The position numbers and the translations under genes were made by a program. This document shows, piece by piece, positions 18,881 through 27,313 of a stretch of DNA of 64,000 nucleotides. Position 1 is the stretch's first letter; each line of letters opens with the position of its first letter. The stretch spans positions 1-64,000 of the forward strand of contig JAFLKK010000006.1 of assembly GCA_019163375.1 (NCBI GenBank). Direction: 5' to 3'. Under the pieces are notes generated by a model that saw only the letters and a list, made by a program, of their open reading frames with translations, made no database searches and had not been told where the DNA came from. This stretch comes from Paludibacter sp. (GTDB lineage: Bacteria > Bacteroidota > Bacteroidia > Bacteroidales > Paludibacteraceae).

Positions 18881-18950
18881 TTAAGACATTACCCCCAAAA
18901 AAAAACGAACTGTTCTACATCGAATTTGTTAGACTATTTAAAACCTCAAT

Positions 18951-19850
18951 ATGGCACACGATCATCAACATAATCATCACGATCATACCGACGTAAAAAA
19001 TATAAAAGTAGCATTCTTTATCAATGTAGCTTTCACCTTAATTGAGATTGTGGGTGGATTTCTTACCAATAGTATTGCTATTCTGTCGGATGCGGTACAC
19101 GACTTGGGCGATTCGCTTTCGCTTGGACTGGCATGGTATTTCCAAAAAATGGCCAAGCGGGGTAGCGACAAATCCTTTTCCTATGGTTACAAACGTTTTT
19201 CGCTGCTGGGAGCCGTTATCAATTCTATTGTTTTGATAGTGGGAAGTATTTTTGTGCTCTCAGCTGCCATTCCACGTATTTTTCATCCGCAAGCTACGCA
19301 TGCCGGTGGTATGTTTCTTTTGGCTATTATTGGAATATTGGCAAATGGAGCAGCTGTTTTCAGACTGAAAAAAGGTCATTCCATCAACGAAAAAGTAGTA
19401 TCGCTCCATATGCTCGAAGATGTACTTGGTTGGACAGCTATTCTGGTGGGTTCAGTAGTTATGTATTTCTTCGATTTGCCGATCATTGATCCTATAATGT
19501 CTATCGCCATTGCCATTTTTGTATTATCTAATGTTTATAAAAACCTTCGTCAAACCTTGCACATTATACTTCAGGGCATACCTGAAGAAGTGAGTTTGGC
19601 TGAAATATCCACTCATCTTCAAAAGTTTGATGGCGTAGAAGATGTGCACGATTTGCATGTTTGGACAGTGGACGGAACATACAATGTACTGACGGTGCAT
19701 GTGGTACTCAGCAATGCATTGACGATGGAAAAACTAGCTGAACTAAAAGAAGAAATACGCGAAACTCTTCACAAGGAAGGCATTGAACATGTTACCATCG
19801 AATTTGAAACAGCTGATGAAAAATGTAGTTTCGAGAAGTGTTGTCAATAA
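18951..19850 (+). CDS. Cation diffusion facilitator (Zn2+/Co2+/Cd2+ exporter)
   Basis: 299 aa inner-membrane protein with about six membrane segments. A His-rich N-terminus (HDHQHNHHDHTD) can collect metal. The transmembrane metal site is in SDAVHDLGDSLSL (HxxxD in TM2) with a matching site in HMLEDVLGW (TM5). A cytoplasmic C-terminal domain of the family (VEDVHDLHVWTVDG) ends in CSFEKCCQ, an added Cys cluster. Metal export by proton antiport is the family role. Sequence resembles the CzcD/ZitB branch. It lies 70 bases after the radical SAM gene on the same strand and ends near a terminator. Confidence 0.92.
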   Translation: MAHDHQHNHHDHTDVKNIKVAFFINVAFTLIEIVGGFLTNSIAILSDAVHDLGDSLSLGLAWYFQKMAKRGSDKSFSYGYKRFSLLGAVINSIVLIVGSIFVLSAAIPRIFHPQATHAGGMFLLAIIGILANGAAVFRLKKGHSINEKVVSLHMLEDVLGWTAILVGSVVMYFFDLPIIDPIMSIAIAIFVLSNVYKNLRQTLHIILQGIPEEVSLAEISTHLQKFDGVEDVHDLHVWTVDGTYNVLTVHVVLSNALTMEKLAELKEEIRETLHKEGIEHVTIEFETADEKCSFEKCCQ

Positions 19851-19939
19851 AACTGAATCAAATGATACAATTATCCACAAAAGAACCCAAGAAATAGAGG
19901 TATTTACATTCATCAATACTATAAAGACATTCGGAATTC

Positions 19940-19971
19940 AACCTGGCAGGTAACTGCCAGGTTGTTTTTTT
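19940..19971 (+). terminator. Intrinsic terminator after the CDF gene
   Basis: AACCTGGCAG (19940-19949) and CTGCCAGGTT (19954-19963) form a 10-bp stem with a GTAA loop, followed by G and seven T residues. Confidence 0.92.
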
Positions 19972-20134
19972 ATTCGCTAATTTTAAATTATTTAATGTAA
20001 ATATTTGTCGGTTAAAAAACTATTCGTATATTTACACACTTAAAGTTAACTATCTATTCTATTAGCGAATCAGTTCGATAAATTTCTTACCAGGAGATTA
20101 ATGTAAGTTGTAATCATGTAAAATGACAGAGATC

Positions 20135-20776
20135 ATGAAAAAAACAGTTTCAATTGTCGCTATTGTGCTTCTTAGTTCAATATATTCGTTTGGACAGGAA
20201 GTTGTTGTACCAAATTTCAACGACAAATACTCTGAATATGTACAGAAACTTGAATCCGGACAAACAAATATCGACTACAAAGCTTTTAGGTTTAGCTTTA
20301 TTGAAAGTAAACAATTTATACTTGCTCGCGAGCAATCATCAGTCTTAGACAGTCTGAGAAGAGATATGTATGATCAAATCAGCAAGTCGGATTATCAAAA
20401 AATTATTAAAGTTACAAAGGAGATGTTGAGCATTGATTACACCAGTTTGATAGCGCACAAAATATTAAGACAGACCTACAGAATTATTGGCGATAGTATA
20501 AATGCAAAGAAATATAAAACTATTCAGTTTGGGCTATTACGTTCAATAACTGATAATGGAAATGGAAAGTCGTGTGAGACTGCCTGGCAGGTTATTCAAA
20601 TTGAAGAAGAATACTTTATGCTTAACATGTTGGATGCAAGACTTTTAAAACAAAGTGTATGCAATAAAAAAGGGTGTTATGATAAACTGGAAGTAAACAC
20701 AGATGAAGGGAACAAAACCTATTACTTCGAAACAAGCAAAGTATTTGAGGGATACAATAAAATTGAACAGAAGTGA
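20135..20776 (+). CDS. DUF4919 exported protein
   Basis: 213 aa from the ATG at 20135, which begins a clear signal peptide (MKKTVSIVAIVLLSS, cleavage near SFG-Q). An ATG four codons earlier would put acidic residues before the basic start and is less likely. The mature part resembles DUF4919 (YKAFRFSFIESKQF, SLIAHKILRQTYR, NGKSCETAWQVIQIEEEY). The function of the family is unknown. It contains a helical TPR-like central region and a small beta C-terminus with two Cys. Monocistronic. Confidence 0.75.
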   Translation: MKKTVSIVAIVLLSSIYSFGQEVVVPNFNDKYSEYVQKLESGQTNIDYKAFRFSFIESKQFILAREQSSVLDSLRRDMYDQISKSDYQKIIKVTKEMLSIDYTSLIAHKILRQTYRIIGDSINAKKYKTIQFGLLRSITDNGNGKSCETAWQVIQIEEEYFMLNMLDARLLKQSVCNKKGCYDKLEVNTDEGNKTYYFETSKVFEGYNKIEQK

Positions 20777-20802
20777 ACTTAAAATAATAATCGGCTACTA
20801 AT

Positions 20803-20840
20803 AAAAAAGAGTTTCTTCCTTTCGGAAAAAACTCTTTTTT
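20803..20840. terminator. Bidirectional terminator between the DUF4919 gene and tRNA-Leu
   Basis: AAAAAAGAGTTTCTTCC pairs with GGAAAAAACTCTTTTTT around a TTTC loop with a small internal mismatch. A-run and T-run on the two sides allow termination of the plus-strand gene and the minus-strand tRNA. Confidence 0.8.
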
Positions 20841-20843
20841 CGT

Positions 20844-20930
20844 TGGTGCGCTGAATGAGATTCGAACTCACACGCCGGAACCGGCACTACCCCCTCAAAG
20901 TAGCATGTCTACCAATTTCACCATCAGCGC
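20844..20930 (-). tRNA. tRNA-Leu (anticodon GAG)
   Basis: An 87-nt class II tRNA on the minus strand with encoded CCA. The acceptor stem is GCGCTGA/TCAGCGC and the T-loop TTCGAAT. The anticodon arm is CTACT-TTGAGGG-GGTAG, giving GAG (Leu, CUY codons), and a long variable arm GCCGGTTCCGGC supports Leu. Confidence 0.95.
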
Positions 20931-20958
20931 ATAATTTTTAAATAGTGAGGGAAAACCT

Positions 20959-21045
20959 TGGTGCCCAAAACAAGACTCGAACTTGCACAGCCTTTCGACC
21001 ACTAGTACCTGAAACTAGCGTGTATACCAATTTCACCATTTGGGC
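20959..21045 (-). tRNA. tRNA-Leu (anticodon CAG)
   Basis: An 87-nt class II tRNA with encoded CCA. The acceptor stem is GCCCAAA/TTTGGGC. The anticodon arm CTAGT-TTCAGGT-ACTAG gives CAG (Leu, CUG), with a long variable arm. The 28-base spacing to the GAG isoacceptor suggests one transcript. Confidence 0.95.
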
Positions 21046-21063
21046 ATACTTTATTGTAAAGAG

Positions 21064-21091
21064 AAAAAAAGCGAAACTCACTCGTTTCGCT
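21064..21091 (-). terminator. Hairpin between tRNA-Gly and tRNA-Leu
   Basis: AGCGAAAC (21070-21077) pairs with GTTTCGCT (21084-21091). On the minus strand the stem is followed by a T7 run, so it looks like an intrinsic terminator inside the tRNA cluster, after tRNA-Gly and before the two tRNA-Leu genes. It could uncouple their expression. Confidence 0.7.
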
Positions 21092-21109
21092 TAGACTTTT
21101 TTTCTTATG

Positions 21110-21182
<73 letters not shown>

Positions 21183-21411
21183 AATATTTTTAAAAATTAG
21201 AGCTCTACGAGAAGAGCTATCCGCAATTGCAGTGCAAAGATAGTTTCTTTTTGATAAATTGCAAATACCTGAGTAAAAAAAATGCAGGTTTTTCTACTCA
21301 TTTCAGACCAACACAATGCTAACAATAATAAAAACAGAATCTTAGAAAAGATATTTTTTTATTGAAAACAAATATATTTTCCATTATCGGCATAATTCCG
21401 TGTGTTTATAG

Positions 21412-21419
21412 TAATTTTG
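21412..21419 (+). promoter_or_regulatory. -7 box TAATTTTG of the TtcA-like gene
   Basis: A full TAnnTTTG match only 11 bases before the first ATG (21430). That ATG would be almost leaderless, so the second ATG (21439) is a realistic start. Confidence 0.5.
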
Positions 21420-21429
21420 CAGCTCAAAA

Positions 21430-22218
21430 ATGACAAACATGACAGAAGAATTAAGCAAAACGGATAAAAAAATACTCCAGAAAATACAATCGAAAGTAAA
21501 AAAAGCAATCAATGACTACCAGCTAATAGACAACGATGACCATATTTTGATCGGACTTTCGGGCGGCAAAGACTCTTTAGCCCTGGTGGAACTGCTGGGC
21601 GAACGCATGAAAATCTTTGTACCGCGCTTTAAACTTACGGCTGTTCATATTTCTGTCGAAAATATTTCGTATCAATCGGATTTAGAATACCTTAAAAATT
21701 ATGCTGCTCAGTTTGGTATTCCATTTGTACACCACACCACCAAATTCGACGATACTACCGACACTCGCAAATCCACTTGTTTTCTGTGCTCGTGGCATCG
21801 ACGGAAAGCACTATTCGATGTTGCAAAAACACTTAATTGTAACAAGATAGCACTAGGCCATCATCTTGATGATATAGCTGAGACCCTGCTACTGAATTTG
21901 GTTTATCAAGGTTCATTCGGCACTATGCCTCCAAAACTAAAAATGGACAAATTTGATATGACCATTATTCGTCCATTGGCTTTGGTGACTGAAAAAGAGA
22001 TGAAAGAGATGGAGCAAATCAGATCTTACCACAAACAAGTGAAGAATTGCCCGCACGAAAAAGACTCATCCAGACGCGATGCTAAAAATCTGCTTACAGA
22101 ACTGGAAAAATGGAATCCGGATGTTCGTCAAAGTATTTGGGGAGCAATGGAAAATATCAAAAAAGAATATTTGCCTAAAAAAATAGACCGCAGATTTACA
22201 AAACATGTTGAAGAATAA
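21430..22218 (+). CDS. TtcA/TilS-type ATP pyrophosphatase (tRNA 2-thiolation-like)
   Basis: 262 aa cytoplasmic PP-loop enzyme. LIGLSGGKDSLALVE (about residues 41-55) is the ATP-binding PP-loop. CFLCSWHRRKALF holds the CxxC that in TtcA/TtuA proteins helps bind a [4Fe-4S] cluster, and GHHLDDIAETLLLN is the second family motif. These point to tRNA 2-thiocytidine synthesis at position 32 or a related tRNA sulfuration. A third Cys occurs in KNCPHEKDSSRRD. The start is either the ATG at 21430 or that at 21439; the promoter position favours the latter. The DUF486 gene follows 25 bases downstream and is probably cotranscribed. Confidence 0.87.
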   Translation: MTNMTEELSKTDKKILQKIQSKVKKAINDYQLIDNDDHILIGLSGGKDSLALVELLGERMKIFVPRFKLTAVHISVENISYQSDLEYLKNYAAQFGIPFVHHTTKFDDTTDTRKSTCFLCSWHRRKALFDVAKTLNCNKIALGHHLDDIAETLLLNLVYQGSFGTMPPKLKMDKFDMTIIRPLALVTEKEMKEMEQIRSYHKQVKNCPHEKDSSRRDAKNLLTELEKWNPDVRQSIWGAMENIKKEYLPKKIDRRFTKHVEE

Positions 22219-22243
22219 GATATAGTATTACAAATATCAGTTT

Positions 22244-22612
22244 ATGAATGCTTTATATACCATTTTACTTTTAATAGTTTCGAATATTTTTATGACCTTT
22301 GCGTGGTATGGTCACCTAAAACTACAACAGACCGGATCAATTACCAATTGGCCATTGTATGGAGTTGTATTGTTCTCGTGGATAATTGCGCTTGTAGAAT
22401 ATTCATTTCAGGTTCCAGCCAATAGAATTGGATTTATTGGCAACGGTGGTTCGTTTACACTCATGCAGCTAAAAGTCATTCAAGAAGTAATTACGCTGAT
22501 CGTTTTTATTGTATTCTCCACCGTGGCATTCAACACCGGAGGTTTGCACTGGAATCATTTAGCTGCTTGTATCTGTTTAATACTGGCAGTATATTTTGTA
22601 TTTATGAAATAA
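22244..22612 (+). CDS. DUF486 small membrane protein
   Basis: 122 aa with four predicted membrane helices and hardly any soluble sequence. Conserved motifs are FMTFAWYGHLK in helix 1, FSWIIALVEYSFQVPANRIGF in the middle and FTLMQLKVIQEVITL, all characteristic of DUF486 (distantly related to EamA/SMR-type transporters). The transported substrate, if any, is unknown. It sits 25 bases after the TtcA-like gene in the same direction. Confidence 0.88.
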   Translation: MNALYTILLLIVSNIFMTFAWYGHLKLQQTGSITNWPLYGVVLFSWIIALVEYSFQVPANRIGFIGNGGSFTLMQLKVIQEVITLIVFIVFSTVAFNTGGLHWNHLAACICLILAVYFVFMK

Positions 22613-22782
22613 ACACGTTTTTTGCTTTACACCAAACAGACTTAGTGCTAAATCTGACCTTCAATTAGAACTATCCTGTAAGTTGAATGTTTCAAATCTA
22701 ATCTATCTTCATTTCATGCTATATAAAAGTCTAATTTAACTGCTTAATTATTGTTAAACGGCCTTCACATTTCCTTTTTTAT

Positions 22783-22790
22783 TATCTTTG
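22783..22790 (+). promoter_or_regulatory. -7 box TATCTTTG of the M6 protease gene
   Basis: A full TAnnTTTG match, 21 bases before the ATG at 22811. A TTG exists further upstream (22751-22753) but at non-ideal spacing. Confidence 0.5.
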
Positions 22791-22810
22791 TCAGCTAAAG
22801 CACTTTAAGT

Positions 22811-25654
22811 ATGAAGAAATCTTTACTCCGTTTATTCGTTATTTCGGTTACAACAATACTATCGCTATCCAAATTATATGCAGTACCGGCTACACCAAAT
22901 CCAATAATAGTTAAGCAGGCCGACGGAACTGAAATTACGATTCGATTACGAGGTGATGAATTCTTTAACTACAAAACAACTTTGGATGGATACACTCTCA
23001 TTGCTGACGATAAGGGAATTCTGACCTATGCTCAATCGGACACGAAAGGAAGATTGTACAGTTCCAGAGTCAAAGCAAACAATGCAGAAAAACGTAATCT
23101 TAGCGAAAAAGTGTTCGTGCAGGGATTGAGACGAAACATTAGTTATACCAAACAAAATATTGCAAGCCGAGTTAAACGTGTAGCTAGCTCGACATCAACT
23201 ACTTCAGCACAATTTAGTTACCCTTTAAAAGGAACACCAAGATCGCTCGTCATTCTTGTAAATTTTTCTGATTTAAATTTTGTTGTTCCTGCCCCTAAAA
23301 CGGCCTTTTCTAATTTATTGACGCAGACTGGATACAGTGCAAATGGTGGAACCGGATCGGCTCGCGATTATTTTAAAGATAACTCGATGGGAGTATTTGA
23401 CCCACAGTTTGATGTTGTTGGCCCATTCACTCTTCCACAGTTAATGTCTTTTTACGGTGAAAATGATGCATCTGGACTTGATAAAAATCCCCAACAAATG
23501 GTTATAGATGCCTGTAAATTAGCATACGACAATGGAGTGAATTTTGCACAATATGATACGGATGGTAACGGAGTTGTGGACAATGTATTTATTTACTACG
23601 CAGGCTATAATGAAGCTGAAGGTGCGCCAAAAAATACAGTATGGCCTCATCGTTGGACATTGACAAATTATAATACAAAATTCAATGGTGTGGCTGTTTA
23701 CGATTATGCCTGTACTTCGGAACTTCAGCGTACTTCAGGTTCGTTGATGTGTGGAATTGGAACATTTTGTCATGAATTTGGGCATGTACTTGGATTGCCG
23801 GACTATTATGCAACTAACGATGCATCGCATCAAACGCTTTCCTATTGGAATATTATGGATTACGGCCCTTATCTAAACTCTGGAAGAACACCTCCATCTT
23901 ATTCTGCATTTGACCGTTTTTATTTGAACTGGCTCGTTCCTACCGAAATAAAAGCCTCCGGAGAATACTCTCTCGATAATTTGAATACTACAAATAAAGC
24001 TTATATTTTCACTCAAAGTGGTAATCACAATCTTGATGGAGCCAACCCCACACCTGCCGAATTTTTTTCGATTGAAAACAGACAAAAAACGGGTTGGGAT
24101 AGTTTTTTACCCGGACATGGTATGTTGCTATCACATATATATTATAACGCTACAGATTGGGCTGATAATAGCCCAAATAATAATGCGTTAGCAATGGGAT
24201 ATGATATTATTGAGGCTGACGGAATAGCAAGTGATGCTACACTTTCGGGGGATCCGTTTCCCGGAACACAAAACATCAAGTCGTACACCCCATTACTTCG
24301 CAACAAAACAGACATACGAAAACCGCTAACGAATATTACAGAAACAAATGGGATTATTCAATTCCACTTTGCCACTAATATTGTTTTGAAAGAAAGTTTA
24401 AATGACTTTAAAACTGTTCAGGGAACGCCTTCGCAGGTTCAGACTGTGACTACCAATGGAAGTAATTTAAAAGGTAATATTGATATTTCTTTTAATATTG
24501 GGAATCATTTTGAAATGAAAAAAGAAACCGACCCAGAAACAGCCTGGGGAAAAACAATTACATTAGTTCCGGATATAGATTCAATTGTAAACAATACGAA
24601 TATTCAAATAAGATACAATCCTACATTACCATCCTACACAGCTACGCACGAGGATAAATTAGTCTTAAGATCAGGCGTAAACGACTATGCCGACGCACTT
24701 CTTTCCGGTCAATCGAGCAGAAAAGTATATGTTGTACCACCTGTAGCAGTTCAGTCTTCCGATGTTACATTTTCGGGCTTTATCGCCAATTGGAACAATG
24801 TATTTGATGCATCCGGCTATTACCTAACTGTCTATAACCTTACTGATGGAGAATCATCATTAACTGAAGGGTTTAACAATGGAGTGCAGGCTCCTACCAA
24901 CTGGACAATTACGCCTGTAAATGTTTCAAATTCCACTATTTACAGTGGTTTGGCAGTTCCTTCATTACAGTTTGCAAATAATGGTGAGAAAGTTGTAACA
25001 GAAAAGTATATGACACCTGTTGTAAAACTTAGTTTTTATCTCCGTTCGATGGGAGGCACAAGTGGAGGCTTCAAAGTGGAAGCACAAAAAGAACAAGGTG
25101 GTTGGTATAAAATCGATAGCATCCCCGTAACTACTACATTAAACGAGAAAAACAAAGCTTATTCTTTTCTGGAAACAGATAATTATACACAGTTCAGATT
25201 TACCTACATCAAAGGAACGGGTTCTGTGACTCTTGATGATGTAACGACTGATTTTGCAAAAAAGATTTCTTATATTAAACGTGATAAGTGGTTAACCACA
25301 ACCTCCGATTCTATCGTAAATTTGGCACCATTATCGGAATATATTGTAAAAGTGAGAGCCAGCGATAAAAATACAGCGTTGAGCTACGAAAACATTACTG
25401 ATTTTTCAAATGCTATTAGTACTTATACATTAAAATACCCATTAGAGAAAAAGCTTTTAGCTGTTGCAGATGCATCCGGGAATATAAAAGTATTTTTTCC
25501 TGATTTAGAAAACACATTGTATATTTACACCTTAACCGGTAAATGTATGCGCGTTATTATTCCAGACTCGAACATTATTGAAATAACCGATTTGCCGCGA
25601 ACACAAACCTATATTCTTAAAGCTTCCGGCAGAGCTATTAAAATCACCATTTAA
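22811..25654 (+). CDS. Secreted M6-family metalloprotease with type IX-like C-terminal sorting domain
   Basis: 947 aa. Signal peptide (cleavage near LYAVPA). An M6/immune-inhibitor-A-like catalytic domain at about 140-520 has the zinc site HEFGHVLGLPDYY (His321, His325, Asp as third ligand), preceded by YDTDGNGVVDNVFIYYAG, a Ca2+-binding-type motif. A linker with beta-sandwich and FN3-like segments at about 530-880 ends with a roughly 70-residue region (VYTLTGK-like, then DLPRTQTYILKASGRAIKITI). That tail resembles the C-terminal domain that routes proteins through the type IX system. The predicted role is an extracellular protease for protein degradation. Monocistronic with its own promoter and terminator. 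Confidence 0.88.
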   Translation: MKKSLLRLFVISVTTILSLSKLYAVPATPNPIIVKQADGTEITIRLRGDEFFNYKTTLDGYTLIADDKGILTYAQSDTKGRLYSSRVKANNAEKRNLSEKVFVQGLRRNISYTKQNIASRVKRVASSTSTTSAQFSYPLKGTPRSLVILVNFSDLNFVVPAPKTAFSNLLTQTGYSANGGTGSARDYFKDNSMGVFDPQFDVVGPFTLPQLMSFYGENDASGLDKNPQQMVIDACKLAYDNGVNFAQYDTDGNGVVDNVFIYYAGYNEAEGAPKNTVWPHRWTLTNYNTKFNGVAVYDYACTSELQRTSGSLMCGIGTFCHEFGHVLGLPDYYATNDASHQTLSYWNIMDYGPYLNSGRTPPSYSAFDRFYLNWLVPTEIKASGEYSLDNLNTTNKAYIFTQSGNHNLDGANPTPAEFFSIENRQKTGWDSFLPGHGMLLSHIYYNATDWADNSPNNNALAMGYDIIEADGIASDATLSGDPFPGTQNIKSYTPLLRNKTDIRKPLTNITETNGIIQFHFATNIVLKESLNDFKTVQGTPSQVQTVTTNGSNLKGNIDISFNIGNHFEMKKETDPETAWGKTITLVPDIDSIVNNTNIQIRYNPTLPSYTATHEDKLVLRSGVNDYADALLSGQSSRKVYVVPPVAVQSSDVTFSGFIANWNNVFDASGYYLTVYNLTDGESSLTEGFNNGVQAPTNWTITPVNVSNSTIYSGLAVPSLQFANNGEKVVTEKYMTPVVKLSFYLRSMGGTSGGFKVEAQKEQGGWYKIDSIPVTTTLNEKNKAYSFLETDNYTQFRFTYIKGTGSVTLDDVTTDFAKKISYIKRDKWLTTTSDSIVNLAPLSEYIVKVRASDKNTALSYENITDFSNAISTYTLKYPLEKKLLAVADASGNIKVFFPDLENTLYIYTLTGKCMRVIIPDSNIIEITDLPRTQTYILKASGRAIKITI

Positions 25655-25671
25655 AAGTATTAAAAACAAAA

Positions 25672-25713
25672 AAAATGCTGATCTGATGAATTTCAGGTCG
25701 GCATTTTATTTTT
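25672..25713 (+). terminator. Intrinsic terminator after the M6 protease gene
   Basis: AATGCTGATCTGA and TTCAGGTCGGCATT form an imperfect stem around a short loop, preceded by an A-run and followed by a T-rich tract. Confidence 0.75.
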
Positions 25714-25772
25714 CAATCTGTTTCTTTATTCTAGTTAGAATCAGTTTATAAGATTTGTTTGTAGAAAAGCAG

Positions 25773-26702
25773 TTAGAAAATTTTCCGATAAATATGGCAA
25801 TAGGGCGAGCCTTGTTTTTTGTCATAATATTCCTGATGATAATCCTCGGCAGCCCAAAACACCGGAGCCTTTTCTAATAGTGTAGCTACCTTGTATCCTT
25901 TTTCAGTTAGGATTGCAATGTATTTTTCCGCTAGACTTTTTTGCTCATCAGAAGTATAAAATATTACCGAACGATATTGATCACCAATATCGGGTCCCTG
26001 CCCTCCTACTTGCGTAAAATCGTGCGTCTCGAAATATAATTTCAACATATCTTCATAGCTTGTTTTTGTTGCATCAAAAACCACTTCAGTAGTTTCGGCA
26101 TGCCCCGTCTCACCCGTACATACTTCTTTGTAGGTCGGAGAGGTCGTATGTCCACCCATGTAACCAACTGTAGTGCTTATCACGCCTTTTGCTTTCATAA
26201 AATGATATTCAGTACCCCAGAAACAGCCCGACGCAAAATAGGCCTTTTCGATGACCTTTTTTGTAGCCGGAATAAATTTCATGGAAATTGAATTGACACA
26301 ATGACGGGTATTTTTTTCGGTAAAGCCTTCACCTAAAAATACGTGACCCAAATGTGCTCCGCAATTTTTACAGGTAATCTCAGTTCTTCGTCCATCAGCA
26401 TCGGTATGCCTGTTTACTGCACCCGGGATTTCATCATCAAAACTCGGCCATCCACAATGCGAATCAAATTTATCTTCCGAATGATAAAGCGGAGCATCAC
26501 ATTGTCGGCAAATGTAAGTGCCTGTTGCTTTGTTGTCAACATATTCGCCGGTAAAAGGGCGTTCAGTACCTTTATTAAGAATCACTGCTTGTTCTTCAGG
26601 GGTAAGTGGATTGTATTTCATCGTTTTTTTGGGTTGAGTGCATGCTGTTTGCGTAAATAACAAAAGCATGCCTGTTAGCATGAATGTATATGTTGCTTTC
26701 AT
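25773..26702 (-). CDS. msrBA: Bifunctional MsrB-MsrA methionine sulfoxide reductase lipoprotein
   Basis: 309 aa. A lipoprotein signal ends near Cys21 (QTAC-TQ), so the enzyme is exported. MsrB comes first (about 30-145), with zinc cysteines C65, C68, C111 and C114 and catalytic C135 in RHCVNSISMKF. MsrA follows (about 150-309), with catalytic C160 in GCFWGTEYHF and the conserved DFTQVGGQGPDIGDQYRS. Together they reduce both R- and S-methionine sulfoxide, presumably repairing oxidised envelope proteins. The B-then-A order is opposite to the well-known MsrAB fusions of Neisseria. Ser/Thr-rich resolving residues are not clearly visible. Its minus-strand neighbours belong to a separate run. Confidence 0.93.
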   Translation of the reverse strand: MKATYTFMLTGMLLLFTQTACTQPKKTMKYNPLTPEEQAVILNKGTERPFTGEYVDNKATGTYICRQCDAPLYHSEDKFDSHCGWPSFDDEIPGAVNRHTDADGRRTEITCKNCGAHLGHVFLGEGFTEKNTRHCVNSISMKFIPATKKVIEKAYFASGCFWGTEYHFMKAKGVISTTVGYMGGHTTSPTYKEVCTGETGHAETTEVVFDATKTSYEDMLKLYFETHDFTQVGGQGPDIGDQYRSVIFYTSDEQKSLAEKYIAILTEKGYKVATLLEKAPVFWAAEDYHQEYYDKKQGSPYCHIYRKIF

Positions 26703-26765
26703 CTGTTATATTTTGGTGATTAGAACAGATGAAGTCATTTCTTTGTTCAGAAAGGTGCTGAAACT

Positions 26766-26795
26766 ACAAACGCTTCCATTTCTGAAAGCGTTTGT
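26766..26795 (-). terminator. Hairpin after the DUF4293 gene
   Basis: ACAAACGCTT (26766-26775) is a perfect complement of AAGCGTTTGT (26786-26795) with a 10-base loop, 21 bases after the DUF4293 stop. No long T-run follows, so termination strength is doubtful, but it ends the long minus-strand gene run. Confidence 0.5.
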
Positions 26796-26816
26796 GTATT
26801 GAGATGTAACAATTAC

Positions 26817-27284
26817 TTATCTGATTCTATCAGTTGATTTTACCAAAGCTTCATCTTTTCCAATAGCTCCAATAGCTAAATAGTTAAGAACCATACAAAC
26901 TAAAGGCAATGCAGTAACAAAACGCAAATGCCATTCTGTATTAAGTCGGTTACTTATTAACCATATATTAATAAATAGAACTGCATAATAGCCAAGCATA
27001 AACAGCATATTGATGACAGATAATCGAATTTGTTTTACCCGGTTCTTATATTGAAAAATAGTAAATAAAGCAATAGTAGGTATAACGGCAGAAACTGATG
27101 TTAATCCCCATACAGTTGAATCCCATACATTTCCCTTTGCTTGAACAAGGTATACTCCTTTAAAATCAATAATATAGTGGAGTGCACTTTTAATATTGAT
27201 TAAATCGACTGTAGGTAAATAAAAAGTAATACACGAAAGTACAACTATTAACAACAAGTATACTGTTTGAATTCTTTGTAACAT
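26817..27284 (-). CDS. DUF4293 membrane protein
   Basis: 155 aa with four membrane helices. The N-terminus MLQRIQTVYLLLI and the segments YKNRVKQIRLSVINMLF and LPLVCMVLNYLAIGAIGKDEALVKSTDRIR match the Bacteroidota family DUF4293. Function is unknown. It is the last gene of the minus-strand series that begins at nusB, 29 bases after the wbpB-like gene. It has no obvious link to sugar synthesis, so cotranscription may be incidental. Confidence 0.85.
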   Translation of the reverse strand: MLQRIQTVYLLLIVVLSCITFYLPTVDLINIKSALHYIIDFKGVYLVQAKGNVWDSTVWGLTSVSAVIPTIALFTIFQYKNRVKQIRLSVINMLFMLGYYAVLFINIWLISNRLNTEWHLRFVTALPLVCMVLNYLAIGAIGKDEALVKSTDRIR

Positions 27285-27313
27285 ATTTTCGATTTTTATT
27301 ATTTATCTATAAA

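Noticed and set aside
25773-26702. Frameshifted or split msr gene
   Set aside because: Both MsrB and MsrA motifs are in one uninterrupted frame; a fusion, not a broken gene.
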